Part shown: positions 1-7,918 of the stretch, piece after piece
Layout of the letters: each line of letters opens with the position of its first letter
Numbering within the stretch: the first letter of the stretch is position 1
NCBI RefSeq assembly: GCF_004765785.1
Contig: NZ_ML219770.1
Span: forward strand, 1-64,000
Source of the DNA: Halorussus ruber
GTDB lineage: Archaea > Halobacteriota > Halobacteria > Halobacteriales > Haladaptataceae
Length of the DNA stretch: 64,000 bases
Reading direction: 5' to 3'
Program-made: the position numbers and the translations under genes
The notes under the pieces: generated by a model
What the model was told of the DNA's origin: nothing
What the model saw: the letters and a program-made list of their open reading frames with translations, nothing else
The model's database searches: none

Positions 1-171
1 GGGGAATTCCCGATATTGTCCGATTAGGAGAGGCGGGCAGGCCGCCTCGGTTGAATAGTATTATGGTGACTGATTACTTAAAACATCCGTTCGGCACGTC
101 GAGTGTGGTTTGTGGATGACTTGTCGGATTCATCCCCGTCCTGAACGACCGGGCTTTCTCCTTGCACTTCC
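1..171 (-). mobile_element. IS200/IS605-derived TnpB-less element, copy 1 (left-end part only)
   Basis: This is the left-end half of the element seen whole at 16632-17006; the window starts inside it. It matches 16837-17006 with a single inserted t in about 170 bases, so the two copies separated recently. The outer edge is followed by gtaa (172-175), which reads TTAC on the minus strand; the same four bases flank the left ends of the other two copies. TTAC is the known target of IS608, a member of the same family. No transposase is encoded. The short reading frames inside it are not conserved between copies and are not taken as genes. Confidence 0.75.
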
Positions 172-250
172 GTAACCGAGGCCGTGAACGCTTCTTGAAG
201 CCCCCGCCCGGTCGCGGTCGCTGAGCAGGATATTCGCCGCTCTCCGCGCC

Positions 251-298
251 GGAAGACAAACCGCGTCTTCCGAGCCTCGCCTCACTTCGTTCGGCGAG
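251..298 (+). repeat. Two-hairpin module a
   Basis: Hairpin 1 is ggaagac, loop aaaccgc, gtcttcc (251-271). Hairpin 2 is ctcgcc, loop tcacttcgttc, ggcgag (276-298). The module recurs at 351-400 and, inverted, at 55991-56038. The first loop is identical in all three (allowing for orientation) while stem bases change with pairing kept. Confidence 0.75.
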
Positions 299-350
299 AC
301 ACCGCCCGCGCTCCGAATAGTAGCCTGCTCAGATGACTAAACTGCACGCC

Positions 351-400
351 GGGAGACAAACCGCGTCTCCCGAGGTCACACTCACTTCGTTCGCGTGACC
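351..400 (+). repeat. Two-hairpin module b
   Basis: Hairpin 1 is gggagac, loop aaaccgc, gtctccc (351-371); compared with module a the third base pair changed from a-t to g-c, a compensatory change. Hairpin 2 has stem ggtcac/gtgacc around the same tcacttcgttc loop (374-400), an entirely different stem sequence. Confidence 0.75.
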
Positions 401-707
401 GCGACCGGGCGGCCCCTTCATCCCACCCACGGCAGTTGGTCGGCCGAGCGCGCCCCGGTGGAGTGTCCGACTCAGCGCGTCCCGGTGGATTAGTCGGCCG
501 AGCGTTCGCTCCGTGGAAGGTTGCACCGAGCGTCCGCCGCGGCGAGCGCCCGCGCTCGCCGCGGCTCTCGGGTGGTTATGAATTTCCTAAGCAATTTCAT
601 TTATTTCTTAAGTAAATAGATGGGATTGTCTCCTCCAGTCATCGACTTTTGCCGTTCGCTCGGCAGATGCAGAAACCGGTTTGGGTCAGGAGGCCGACAG
701 CGGAGGC

Positions 708-1403
708 ATGGACGGACTGACAGCGGTCGTGACAGGCGCGAGTCGAGGCATCGGCGAGGCGGTCGCGCGGCGCTTCGCCGCCGAGGGAGCGCGGGTGGTC
801 CTCTGCGCCCGCGAGAAGGACGAAATCGAGGCCGTCGCCGACGACATCGAGGACGCGGGCGGAACTGCCACCGCGATGCGGGCCGACGTGCGCGACGAGT
901 TCGACGTCGAGCGACTCATGGAGACCGCGGCGCGCGAGAGCGACGGCGGCATCGACCTCGTGGTCCCCTGCGCTGGCGTCTTTCACGGCAGTCCCGGCGA
1001 GACGCCGCTGGCCAGCGACTCCTACTCGGCGTTCGACGACAGTTTCCGAATCAACGCCCGAGGAGTCTTCACCGCGGTCCGCGAGGCCCTGCCGCATCTG
1101 GCCGACGACGCGCGGGTGCTGGTCCCCTCCGGAAAGATTGCGCGGGACGCGAAACCGGGCTACGGCTCCTACGCCGTCTCGAAGGCCGCGGCGGAGGCCG
1201 TCGTCCGGCAGTTCGCCGCGGAACTCGACTTCCCCGTCGGCGTCGTGGAACCCGGCGCGGTCGCCACCGACCTGACCGGCGGGCAGGGCCGCGACCCCGA
1301 GGACGCCGCGGACCTGATTCAGTGGGCCGCCATCGAGGCGTCCGCCGAGGAGGTAGACGGCAACGTGCTGGGCCTCAAAGAGTTCCGTCAGGCGACGGCG
1401 TGA
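708..1403 (+). CDS. Short-chain dehydrogenase/reductase (SDR)
   Basis: A classical SDR of 231 residues. The Rossmann glycine motif TGASRGIG is at residues 9-16 and the catalytic tetrad is visible: N116, S141, Y155 and K159 (YAVSK). The usual NNAG is PCAG here. ATG at 708 is preferred to a TTG nine codons earlier because it puts the first beta strand at the N-terminus. Substrate is unknown; many haloarchaeal SDRs of this size are annotated only as NAD(P)-dependent oxidoreductases. The C-terminus lacks any targeting signal, so it is cytosolic. It stands alone, convergent with a membrane-protein gene 10 bases downstream. Confidence 0.9.
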   Translation: MDGLTAVVTGASRGIGEAVARRFAAEGARVVLCAREKDEIEAVADDIEDAGGTATAMRADVRDEFDVERLMETAARESDGGIDLVVPCAGVFHGSPGETPLASDSYSAFDDSFRINARGVFTAVREALPHLADDARVLVPSGKIARDAKPGYGSYAVSKAAAEAVVRQFAAELDFPVGVVEPGAVATDLTGGQGRDPEDAADLIQWAAIEASAEEVDGNVLGLKEFRQATA

Positions 1404-1413
1404 AACGACCTTC

Positions 1414-2271
1414 CTACCGACCCGCGCCGAATCGCCGAGCGAGGTACCCGACCGCGTAGGCCGGATAGAGGACCGAAATCGGAAACACGAGGACGCTGAG
1501 GTACGAAAGCAGGAACTGGACCGCGGGATTCGGACGCCATCCCGACGCCTCGCTATCCGCTTTCCCGCCGGACGACCGACTCCGGAGATACCGAGCGTCC
1601 ATGTACGCCCCGACCGGGAACAGCGACGCGACCACCATCGCGCCCCCGGCGACGGTCGTCAGCGACCCCGGCGCGGCCAGTTCCGCGGCGAGATAGCCCG
1701 CGCCGACGGCGACCACCGCGGGCAGGAGCAACCACCAGTAGCGCGACGGCGTCTTCCCGTCGAGGTGCTGGTTCCGGCGCGCGAGGTAGTACAGCGTCCC
1801 GAGCGGCGCGCTAATCGTCAACAGCATCGACTGGACCCGCGGCGGCCCGGACGAAAGCGAGTAATACATCTCGTTCACGGGGTGCATCGCCGACAGCAGG
1901 GGCATCCGGACCAGTTCGAGCGCCACGCTCGCGGCGACGGTGAGGACGAACGCGCCCGCGGCGTGGACCACTGGCCGAGGAGACCAGTCGAGGTCGAGCG
2001 CCCGGACCCGCACCGCGTCGGCGTACACCAGCACGGGAGCGACGAACACGCTCGCCAGCAGGACGAGTCCGGCCGCGAACGACCCCAGAATCCGCGCGCC
2101 GAACCCGCCAGCGGTCGAGGTAGCACCCGCGAACCCGGCGACCGCCGTGCCGACGAACAGCAGGAGCGTCAGGAGTCGATAGGAGGCCGAAGGTGGGTCC
2201 GCGCCCGTGGCGTCCGCGGTCGAGGAGTCCGGCGTCTGTGAGGCTGTGCGCTCAGTCGTCGCGTTCGACAT
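1414..2271 (-). CDS. Multi-spanning membrane protein, unknown function
   Basis: 285 residues with a polar Thr/Ser-rich start (about 30 residues) and roughly six to seven hydrophobic segments, for example near 31-50, 60-85, 103-120, 145-162 and 177-215, then a final one near 253-278. Short basic loops such as LARRNQHLDGK lie between segments. No catalytic or transport motif was recognised. The last helix is followed by LARRFGAGR, suggesting a cytoplasmic C-terminus. It may be a haloarchaeal membrane protein of unknown function. Confidence 0.75.
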   Translation of the reverse strand: MSNATTERTASQTPDSSTADATGADPPSASYRLLTLLLFVGTAVAGFAGATSTAGGFGARILGSFAAGLVLLASVFVAPVLVYADAVRVRALDLDWSPRPVVHAAGAFVLTVAASVALELVRMPLLSAMHPVNEMYYSLSSGPPRVQSMLLTISAPLGTLYYLARRNQHLDGKTPSRYWWLLLPAVVAVGAGYLAAELAAPGSLTTVAGGAMVVASLFPVGAYMDARYLRSRSSGGKADSEASGWRPNPAVQFLLSYLSVLVFPISVLYPAYAVGYLARRFGAGR

Positions 2272-2382
2272 AGGCTCGCTACGACCGCCACGGTCATTGT
2301 TACCAGCCTGCTGAACGTCGGTAAGTGGGGCCTGCGCAGGGACAAACGCTCTCTGAGGACTCGCGTTGCGCCCGGCATCGAA

Positions 2383-2964
2383 TCAGCAAATCGCGTAGAC
2401 GATGCTGACCGACCCGTCCTCCTCGACTGTGACGTGAGCGTCGGCGTAGCACGCGCTGGTTCGGATGGTCGCACAGTCCCGCCGACGAGTGTCCTCGCCG
2501 GAGTCCGGTTCGGTCGCGTCGGATTCGGTCGCGGTACCTCCGGACCCGACGAGTTCGGCACAGATTCGGAAAGTCTCGATGCCCTCGGGGTCGGCCTCTC
2601 GGAGGTTGTAGAGGTCGCCCCCGACGGGAGTGGTCTCGGTCGTCTCGAAGACGACTTCGCCGGTCTCCTCGCGGACGACTCGGACCCGGACTCGGGTCTC
2701 GCCGACTTCGCTCCGGAGGGTGATGGCGTGGTCCGCGTCGGGGACCTTCGAGGCGTGGGCGGTCGCCTCGCGGTTTGCTGGCTCCTCGGTGACTGTAATC
2801 GGATTCTCGGGCGTCGAGGTCTCGGTCGTCTCCGTCCTGAGACTCACCTGCGTCGAGGTCCGCGTCGTCGCCTCGCCGGTCTCCTCCGCGTCGGAGAGAC
2901 ACCCCGCAGCCGCGAGCGAGATGCCGACCCCGGCGAGGAGCGAGCGTCGTGTCGTCCCTTGCAC
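2383..2964 (-). CDS. Tat-exported lipoprotein, unknown function
   Basis: 193 residues. The start carries a twin arginine (RR at 6-7) followed by a hydrophobic stretch and a lipobox AAGC with Cys22, the pattern of haloarchaeal Tat lipoproteins anchored on the outer face of the membrane. A Thr/Glu-rich linker follows (about 25-65), then a beta-rich domain. Cysteines near 133, 163, 172 and the C-terminal residue could form disulfides. No known domain was recognised. The gene is monocistronic by spacing. Confidence 0.8.
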   Translation of the reverse strand: MQGTTRRSLLAGVGISLAAAGCLSDAEETGEATTRTSTQVSLRTETTETSTPENPITVTEEPANREATAHASKVPDADHAITLRSEVGETRVRVRVVREETGEVVFETTETTPVGGDLYNLREADPEGIETFRICAELVGSGGTATESDATEPDSGEDTRRRDCATIRTSACYADAHVTVEEDGSVSIVYAIC

Positions 2965-3033
2965 GCGTCAGGCTCCGAGGCAGTTCGTGATAAGTCTTCC
3001 AGAGGGTGAAAGACGCCCTTCAGTCTCGGTCGC

Positions 3034-3444
3034 TCAGTCGTCGGACTCGTCTCGCGCGGTGACGCTGTTGGGGCGAATCTTGACGACGACTCGCGCCCCG
3101 TCCTCGTCTCGGGAGTACTCTTCGACGCCCATGTAGCGCTGGGCGAGTTTGTCGACGTGTTCGACCGCGCCCTCCTCGGTGATTTCGACCACTTCGCCCC
3201 GGACCGCGAGGAACCGGTAGGGGTCGTCGGGGTCGGTCATCGAGATGGCGACGTGGCAGTTCTCCTCGAGGTTCTGCTCCTTGCGCGACCCCCTGACGGT
3301 GTTGAACACCACGAGGTTCTCCTCGGGGTCGTAATCTATCCAGACCGGGACCGAGTGGGGCGTCCCGTCCGGCAGGAGGGTGGCGACGTGCGCGAAGGTC
3401 TGCTTTTCGAACAGGTCGCGGAAGTCGTCGGGTACGGTCGTCAC
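3034..3444 (-). CDS. Pyridoxamine-5'-phosphate-oxidase-fold protein (PPOX, probably F420-dependent)
   Basis: 136 residues. FEKQTFAHVATLLPDGTPHS followed by VPVWIDYD is the typical entry of the PPOX class F420-dependent family, and the later IRPNSV resembles the conserved C-terminal strand. These split-barrel proteins bind F420 or flavin as dimers and usually reduce small substrates. The start is taken as GTG at 3444; another GTG lies at 3456. The reading frame stays open far upstream, but those codons overlap the oppositely placed neighbour and do not look like part of the protein. Substrate unknown. Confidence 0.8.
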   Translation of the reverse strand: MTTVPDDFRDLFEKQTFAHVATLLPDGTPHSVPVWIDYDPEENLVVFNTVRGSRKEQNLEENCHVAISMTDPDDPYRFLAVRGEVVEITEEGAVEHVDKLAQRYMGVEEYSRDEDGARVVVKIRPNSVTARDESDD

Positions 3445-3526
3445 GACCCATCTCACGTCGCCGAAACGTAAACCGGTACCTGCCGTCGGTGCCGGTCGCG
3501 GCCGAGGAGTGGGCGATTGGCGCTGG

Positions 3527-4219
3527 TCAGGGTCGGAAGGGCGTCCGAATCCTGAACTCGGCCCGAGGAGCGTACTGGACCATCGGGTCCGTCGAGGGCG
3601 CGGGCAGGCCGACCGACTCCAGCAGGTCGTCGGCGTGGACCGTCGCCTCGGCCGGGGCGAGACGCCACGGGTCGTGTTCGACGCGCGAACACCAGACCGT
3701 CCCGTTTCGGACGAGGTAGAGCCGATAGCGCTCGGCGAGGAAGGCCGAGAGCGAGTCGCGGTCGGCGTGAGAGGGGCGACCGGTGGGTCGGTACTCGGCC
3801 GCGAACCGGGCGGGCGAGTCGTCGGTGTGGAGGCGGTTGCTCTCGAACCGCCGACGCTCACCGTCCGTCTCGAAGTCGATTTCGGCGTGGTGGTACGGCA
3901 GGCCCCACACCGCCCGAGCCACTTTGACGCCGAACGCGGTCGCGGCGTCGAGGCTCAGGAAGTAGACCCCCGGACGAGTCTCGTGGCGGACGTAGGTCCG
4001 GAGGTTGACCTGCGGGAAGTCGAGTCCGGCGGGTTCGGGCAGCAGCCACGGCCGACTCGCTCGCACCAGCGAGGGGAGCGCCGACACCCACGCAGAGTCC
4101 TCTCTGGTGTCGATTTCGAGTTCGTCGGGAACGAGCGATTGGAGCCGCGAGGCCTCGACCGGCCAGTGGGCGAACAGTCCGTCGCGCCACGTGAGCGACA
4201 CTACAGGCACGTCTCGCAT
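3527..4219 (-). CDS. DUF2071 (YqjF-like) protein
   Basis: 230 residues. The pattern near the N-terminus (LTWRDGLFAHWPVEASRLQ) and the later VNLRTYVRH, GVYFLSLDAA and AVWGLPYHHAEI are characteristic of the YqjF/DUF2071 family, an acetoacetate-decarboxylase-like beta barrel of unknown role. Length fits the family. It is transcribed in the same direction as the PPOX gene, with 82 bases between, so co-transcription is possible but not shown. Confidence 0.8.
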   Translation of the reverse strand: MRDVPVVSLTWRDGLFAHWPVEASRLQSLVPDELEIDTREDSAWVSALPSLVRASRPWLLPEPAGLDFPQVNLRTYVRHETRPGVYFLSLDAATAFGVKVARAVWGLPYHHAEIDFETDGERRRFESNRLHTDDSPARFAAEYRPTGRPSHADRDSLSAFLAERYRLYLVRNGTVWCSRVEHDPWRLAPAEATVHADDLLESVGLPAPSTDPMVQYAPRAEFRIRTPFRP

Positions 4220-4374
4220 ACCGGATAGACGCGCTCGAACGGCAAATACGCCGCGGCGGAATCGCTGGCGACGACGCCCGAACGACTCGTCACGACGGCA
4301 CTCGACCGACTCGTCAATCTGATTCAGGGAACCCGACCGACGCGCTTATTAACTCGAGCGGTCTGGTTAACAAC

Positions 4375-5205
4375 ATGCGCGTCTCTCGACTCGGTCTCGT
4401 CGGTCCGGTCGTACTCCTCGCACTCACACCGCTGGCGCTCTCGGCGGGATTAGTCAAAGTCGTCGGTATCTCGTGGGTGGCGTTCGCCGCGATGGCGGGG
4501 TCGGCGCTCGCTGGCGGGCGAACCGGGGCCTCGACCGACGCCGGGCGACTGGTCTGGGGCTACGGCCTCGCCAGCGGCGCGATGATAACCAGCGCGGCGG
4601 TGTTCATCGTGCCCGGAGCCATCGGCCACCACCCGAAGTTCGGCGGGTTCGGCATCGCGTTCGGCGTCCTGCTGGGGTTCTCCTCGCACACGCTCGGCCA
4701 CCGAGCGATGCACGCCGACCTCCCGTTCGACCACACCGCAATCGAACTCGTGGCCCACTCGCTGGCCGCGGGAGCAATCATCGGGTTGGTCTACGGTAAC
4801 ATGCCTGAGCTCGGACTCCTGCTCGGTCTGGCCATCGTCTCGCACAAGGGACCGGCGGGCTACGCCGCGGCGGACCGCCTCCGGCGGGCGGGCAAACCGG
4901 TCTCGATTCTCCTGCTCCCGGCCGCTGGCCTCGGAATCACGGCGATTCCGTCCGCGCTCCTCACGCTCCCGAGTAGCGGCCCGGTGAACGGCCTCGTCTT
5001 CGGCTTCGCCGCCGGGGTCTTCCTCCACGTCGCCATGGACTTCCTGCCGCGGTGCGAACTGGGCGGCGATATTTACGAGGTCGCCCAAGTCACCGACGAC
5101 GCCCACGAACTGCTGGACCGCCTCCGGGCGCGGGCCGTGGCGAGTACCGGCCTCGGCGGTCTGGCGGTGTTCGTCGCTTGGTTGGTTCTCCAGAGCGGGG
5201 CTTGA
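4375..5205 (+). CDS. ZIP-family-like metal transporter
   Basis: 276 residues with about eight hydrophobic segments. Segments four and five carry the remnants of the ZIP metal-binding motifs: VAHSLAAGAIIGL in place of the usual HNxPEG, and AIVSHKGPAGYAAA in place of HEIPHE. The late LHVAMDFLPRCE also resembles haloarchaeal ZIP proteins. The central glutamates of both motifs are absent, so selectivity or activity may differ from classical zinc transporters. Its start lies just after a TATA-like ttattaac stretch (about 4345-4352). Confidence 0.65.
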   Translation: MRVSRLGLVGPVVLLALTPLALSAGLVKVVGISWVAFAAMAGSALAGGRTGASTDAGRLVWGYGLASGAMITSAAVFIVPGAIGHHPKFGGFGIAFGVLLGFSSHTLGHRAMHADLPFDHTAIELVAHSLAAGAIIGLVYGNMPELGLLLGLAIVSHKGPAGYAAADRLRRAGKPVSILLLPAAGLGITAIPSALLTLPSSGPVNGLVFGFAAGVFLHVAMDFLPRCELGGDIYEVAQVTDDAHELLDRLRARAVASTGLGGLAVFVAWLVLQSGA

Positions 5206-5400
5206 GAGGGTGCGAGGAGTCTTGAGGACGTAATCGGTCCGAATACGGACAGCAGAACGGTATTTTTGTTGTCTTTCGAAGCCCCCGTCCGCGGTGGATT
5301 CTTCGGTCAGGCTTGTTCCACGGTGGACTGGCCAGTCGAGCGCATCCTCGGTGGTTCGGTCGGCCCAAACCGCTAACCCGGCGAGTCCGCTAGTTCGTCC
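5206..5400. other. Intergenic region with a decayed R1-like segment
   Basis: Around 5277-5370 there are gaagcccccg and several ggtgga-type units that resemble the left arm and the tandem part of R1, but too degenerate to delimit. No gene is seen. Confidence 0.4.
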
Positions 5401-6135
5401 GTGTTCAGCGTCGATATTCACACTCACACGCGATTCTTCCACGGCGTGCCCAGTCTGGGCCGGGCCTACGACCCCGTCGGCGTGCGCCTGCTGGCGAAGA
5501 TGGCGGGGTATCGGGGCCTCGACGCCGTGGTCACGACCAACCACGACTACTACCGGGAGTTCGACCTCGGCGAGGAGTCGGTCGCGGTCCTGCCGGGCAT
5601 CGAAGTGACCACGACGCGGGGTCACGCGCTCGTCGTCGGGCCGGACCCGCCCGAGGAGACTCCGGAAGGGAAACTCACGCCCGAGCAGACCGTCGAGATG
5701 GCGCACGCCCGGGGATGCGCGGCCGTCATCGCTCACCCCTTCCGCAACAGCACGGTGCGGGAGGCCGACGCCGACTTCGACGCCGTCGAGGTCAACGGCA
5801 AGGGGACCGACCCCGCGGCGTGGGTCGAGCAGTTGGCCGAGAACCGGGGCCTGCCGCTGGTCGGCGGGAGCGACGCCCACTACCCGGTCGAGGTCGGGCG
5901 AGCCTACACCGAAATCGACGCCGACGAACTCACGCCCGAGAGCGTCGCCGCGGCGATTCGGGACGGTCGGGTGTCGCCGAAGATGGACCGGAGTCCGTCC
6001 CAGCAGTTGCTCCGCCGGGCGTACAAGCTGATTCACGGCCAGAAGGGGTGGCTGGAGCATCCCGCGCCGGAACCGCCGGGGTTGGGGACGCCGCCGGGCG
6101 AAGAGGAGAACGCGCCGCCGCCGCGCGAGTCCTGA
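5401..6135 (+). CDS. PHP-domain metal-dependent phosphoesterase (paralogue 1)
   Basis: 244 residues starting with GTG. PHP signatures are visible: HTH at 7-9, TNHD at 46-49, E68, H75, AHP at 111-113 and GSDAH at 156-160, which together bind three metals. PHP proteins hydrolyse phosphoesters such as histidinol phosphate or 3',5'-bisnucleotides; the substrate here is unknown. The gene at 29452-30156 is a close paralogue, sharing long identical runs such as TNHDYYREFD and NSTVREADADFDA-like text. The C-terminal 30 residues are Pro/Glu-rich and probably disordered. Confidence 0.88.
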   Translation: MFSVDIHTHTRFFHGVPSLGRAYDPVGVRLLAKMAGYRGLDAVVTTNHDYYREFDLGEESVAVLPGIEVTTTRGHALVVGPDPPEETPEGKLTPEQTVEMAHARGCAAVIAHPFRNSTVREADADFDAVEVNGKGTDPAAWVEQLAENRGLPLVGGSDAHYPVEVGRAYTEIDADELTPESVAAAIRDGRVSPKMDRSPSQQLLRRAYKLIHGQKGWLEHPAPEPPGLGTPPGEEENAPPPRES

Positions 6136-6196
6136 CAAAAGTCGTCCGCCTGCCCGCGGCGACGGAACTATGGCGCGCGACGGCGTGATTAGTTCC

Positions 6197-6625
6197 ATGC
6201 CCGACCGTCTCCTCGTCCCGTTCGACGGGTCGCCGCTCGCCGAGCGCGCGGTCGAATACGTCGCCGAGAAGCACCCCGACGCCGAGGTCACGATTCTCCA
6301 CGTCGTGGACCCTATCAGCGTCGTCTACGAGGCCGAAGCCCACGGCCTGCCCGAGGCCGAGGAGTGGCCGCGCCGCGCCACCGAGGAGGCTGAGAGAGTC
6401 TGCGCCGACGCGGCGAAAATCGCGGCCGACGCGGGGTGTTCGGTGACGACCGCCGTCGAGACGGGACGCCCGGCGCGCGTGATTCTGGACTACGTCGAGG
6501 ACCACGACATCGACCACGTGGTTCTGGGAAGCCACGGTCGCTCGGGGGTTTCGCGCCTGCTTCTGGGGAGTACCGCCGAGCGCGTGATGCGCCAGTCGCC
6601 AGTCCCCGTGACGGTCGTTCGGTGA
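6197..6625 (+). CDS. Universal stress protein (UspA family)
   Basis: 142 residues, a single Usp domain. It begins DRLLVPFDGSPLAERA and has the ATP-binding motif GSHGRSG followed by LLLGSTAERV near residues 111-128, so it should be of the ATP-binding class. ATG at 6197 matches the usual family start; an in-frame ATG nine codons earlier is less likely. Such proteins are cytosolic dimers linked to stress survival. It follows the PHP gene by 61 bases and may share its transcript. Confidence 0.9.
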   Translation: MPDRLLVPFDGSPLAERAVEYVAEKHPDAEVTILHVVDPISVVYEAEAHGLPEAEEWPRRATEEAERVCADAAKIAADAGCSVTTAVETGRPARVILDYVEDHDIDHVVLGSHGRSGVSRLLLGSTAERVMRQSPVPVTVVR

Positions 6626-6786
6626 CTTCGGTCTCGAATCGGCGTCTCGCTCTCGTCCTGCTCTCATTCCGCCCCGTCCTGCTCCCGCCCCGTTTCCGTC
6701 CCGCTCCCGTCGGTCGAATTTCCGTCAACCCGGAACAACGTCGGCAGTACGAGGAAATCAAAACAATTTCTAAAGACACAGAAGCA

Positions 6787-6819
6787 TTTCTAAAAGATAA
6801 ATTTCTATTGTTTTAGAAA
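6787..6819. promoter_or_regulatory. Inverted repeat upstream of dgcN
   Basis: tttctaaaa (6787-6795) and ttttagaaa (6811-6819) are perfect inverted 9-mers with a 15-base spacer in an AT-rich patch. A further tttctaaag precedes it near 6768. It may be an operator for the dgcN promoter or the transcription end of the usp gene; the sequence does not decide. Confidence 0.5.
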
Positions 6820-6861
6820 CGAATTATAGTACTCTATTCGAACCCTTACCGGCACACCGAG

Positions 6862-6868
6862 TTTTATA
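6862..6868 (+). promoter_or_regulatory. TATA box of dgcN
   Basis: ttttata centred about 28 bases before the dgcN ATG, the spacing expected for a leaderless haloarchaeal transcript that begins at the start codon. Confidence 0.65.
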
Positions 6869-6892
6869 CCCCGCTCCGACAATCCACCAGAC

Positions 6893-7918
6893 ATGAGAGT
6901 CGCCGTACTCGCTCACGAGAAGTTCCCCGACCGCGCCAAGACCGCGGTCGGTCTGCTCCGCTACGCCGACTACGAGGTCGAAGCCGTCCTCGACCGCGAC
7001 AACGCCGGTCAGCGCGTCTCGGACCACGTGCCGGACGTGCAGGACGCCCCCATCGTCGCCGAGATGGCCGACGCCCCCAAGGTGGACGCGCTCATCGTCG
7101 GCATCGCGCCCATCGGCGGCGGGTTCGACGAGTCGTGGCGCTCGGACGTGACCACCGCCTTAGAGCGGGGTTGCGACCTGATTTCCGGCCTCCACTACTT
7201 CCTCGAAGACGACGAGGAGTTCGCCGCGCTCGCCGAGGAGAACGACTGCGACATCTGGGACGTGCGCAAGCCCCCGGAGGACTTGACCGTCTCGCAGGGT
7301 ATCGCCGACGAAGTGGACGCCGAGGTTATTCTGACCGTGGGCACCGACTGCTCGGTCGGGAAGATGACCGCCACGCTCGAACTGCTGGAGGCGGCCCGCG
7401 AGCGCGGCGCTGACGCCGGGTTCATCCCCACGGGACAGACCGGCATCATGATAGAGAACTGGGGCAACCCCATCGACCGCGTCGTGTCGGACTTCACCGC
7501 GGGCGCGGTCGAGGAGATGATTCTGGAACGCGGCGACGACTACGACTACCTCTTCGTGGAGGGGCAAGGGAGCATCGTCCACCCGGCCTACTCCGCGGTG
7601 ACCTGCGGCATCCTCCACGGGTCGATGGCCGACAAGCTCGTCCTCTGTCACGAGGCGGGCCGGGAGGCCGTCCACGGCTACGAGGAGTTCGACCTGCCGC
7701 CGGTCGCCGACTACGTGGACCTCTACGAGGACCTCGCCCGGCCGGTCAACGAGACCGAAGTCGTCGCCGGGGCGCTCAACACCCGAGACGTCGAAGACGA
7801 CGCCGCGGCCCGCGACGCGGTCGAGACCTTCGGCGACGAACTCGACGCGCCCGCAATCGACCCGGTTCGGTTCGGCGACGACGAGGAGATTGACGCCGTG
7901 CTGGAGGCGATTCTGTGA
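6893..7918 (+). CDS. dgcN: DgcN-like D-glutamate N-acetyltransferase (DUF1611)
   Basis: 341 residues. A DUF1611 protein: an N-terminal Rossmann-like domain (about 1-140) and a P-loop domain beginning with GTDCSVGKMT at 150-159. In marine bacteria and halophilic archaea this family, encoded next to a dipeptide-epimerase-like racemase, acetylates D-glutamate in a catabolic route to L-glutamate. The adjoining gene is exactly that partner and overlaps by four bases (GTGA), so the two are co-translated. The assignment is by family and gene order; the residues alone cannot prove the substrate. Transcription probably starts at the ATG (TATA at 6862). Confidence 0.85.
   Translation: MRVAVLAHEKFPDRAKTAVGLLRYADYEVEAVLDRDNAGQRVSDHVPDVQDAPIVAEMADAPKVDALIVGIAPIGGGFDESWRSDVTTALERGCDLISGLHYFLEDDEEFAALAEENDCDIWDVRKPPEDLTVSQGIADEVDAEVILTVGTDCSVGKMTATLELLEAARERGADAGFIPTGQTGIMIENWGNPIDRVVSDFTAGAVEEMILERGDDYDYLFVEGQGSIVHPAYSAVTCGILHGSMADKLVLCHEAGREAVHGYEEFDLPPVADYVDLYEDLARPVNETEVVAGALNTRDVEDDAAARDAVETFGDELDAPAIDPVRFGDDEEIDAVLEAIL

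Larger units (their letters stand above)
191..517 (+). repeat. R1 structured intergenic repeat, copy A (longest)
   Basis: The element is bounded by an imperfect inverted repeat: left arm about 196-215 (gaagcccccgcccggtcgcg) and right arm about 401-420 (cgcgaccgggcggccccttc). Nested inside is a second stem, ctgagcagg plus tattcg (221-236) pairing with cgaata (314-319) and cctgctcag (324-332). Two copies of a two-hairpin module lie at 251-298 and 351-400. After the right arm come three imperfect tandem units of about 25 bp ending in cggtgga (about 436-517). Other copies lie at 39533-39700 and 62817-62868 (shortened), and a half copy at 12949-12997. No gene is seen between the mobile element and the SDR gene at 708. 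Confidence 0.8.

Noticed and set aside
74-526. Small minus-strand reading frames in the R1 region
   Set aside because: They follow the repeat's hairpins, are not conserved between R1 copies and have no start signal.
4450-6291. 613-residue reading frame on the minus strand
   Set aside because: It runs opposite the ZIP-like and PHP genes, which have clear motifs; a long antisense frame is normal in GC-rich DNA.
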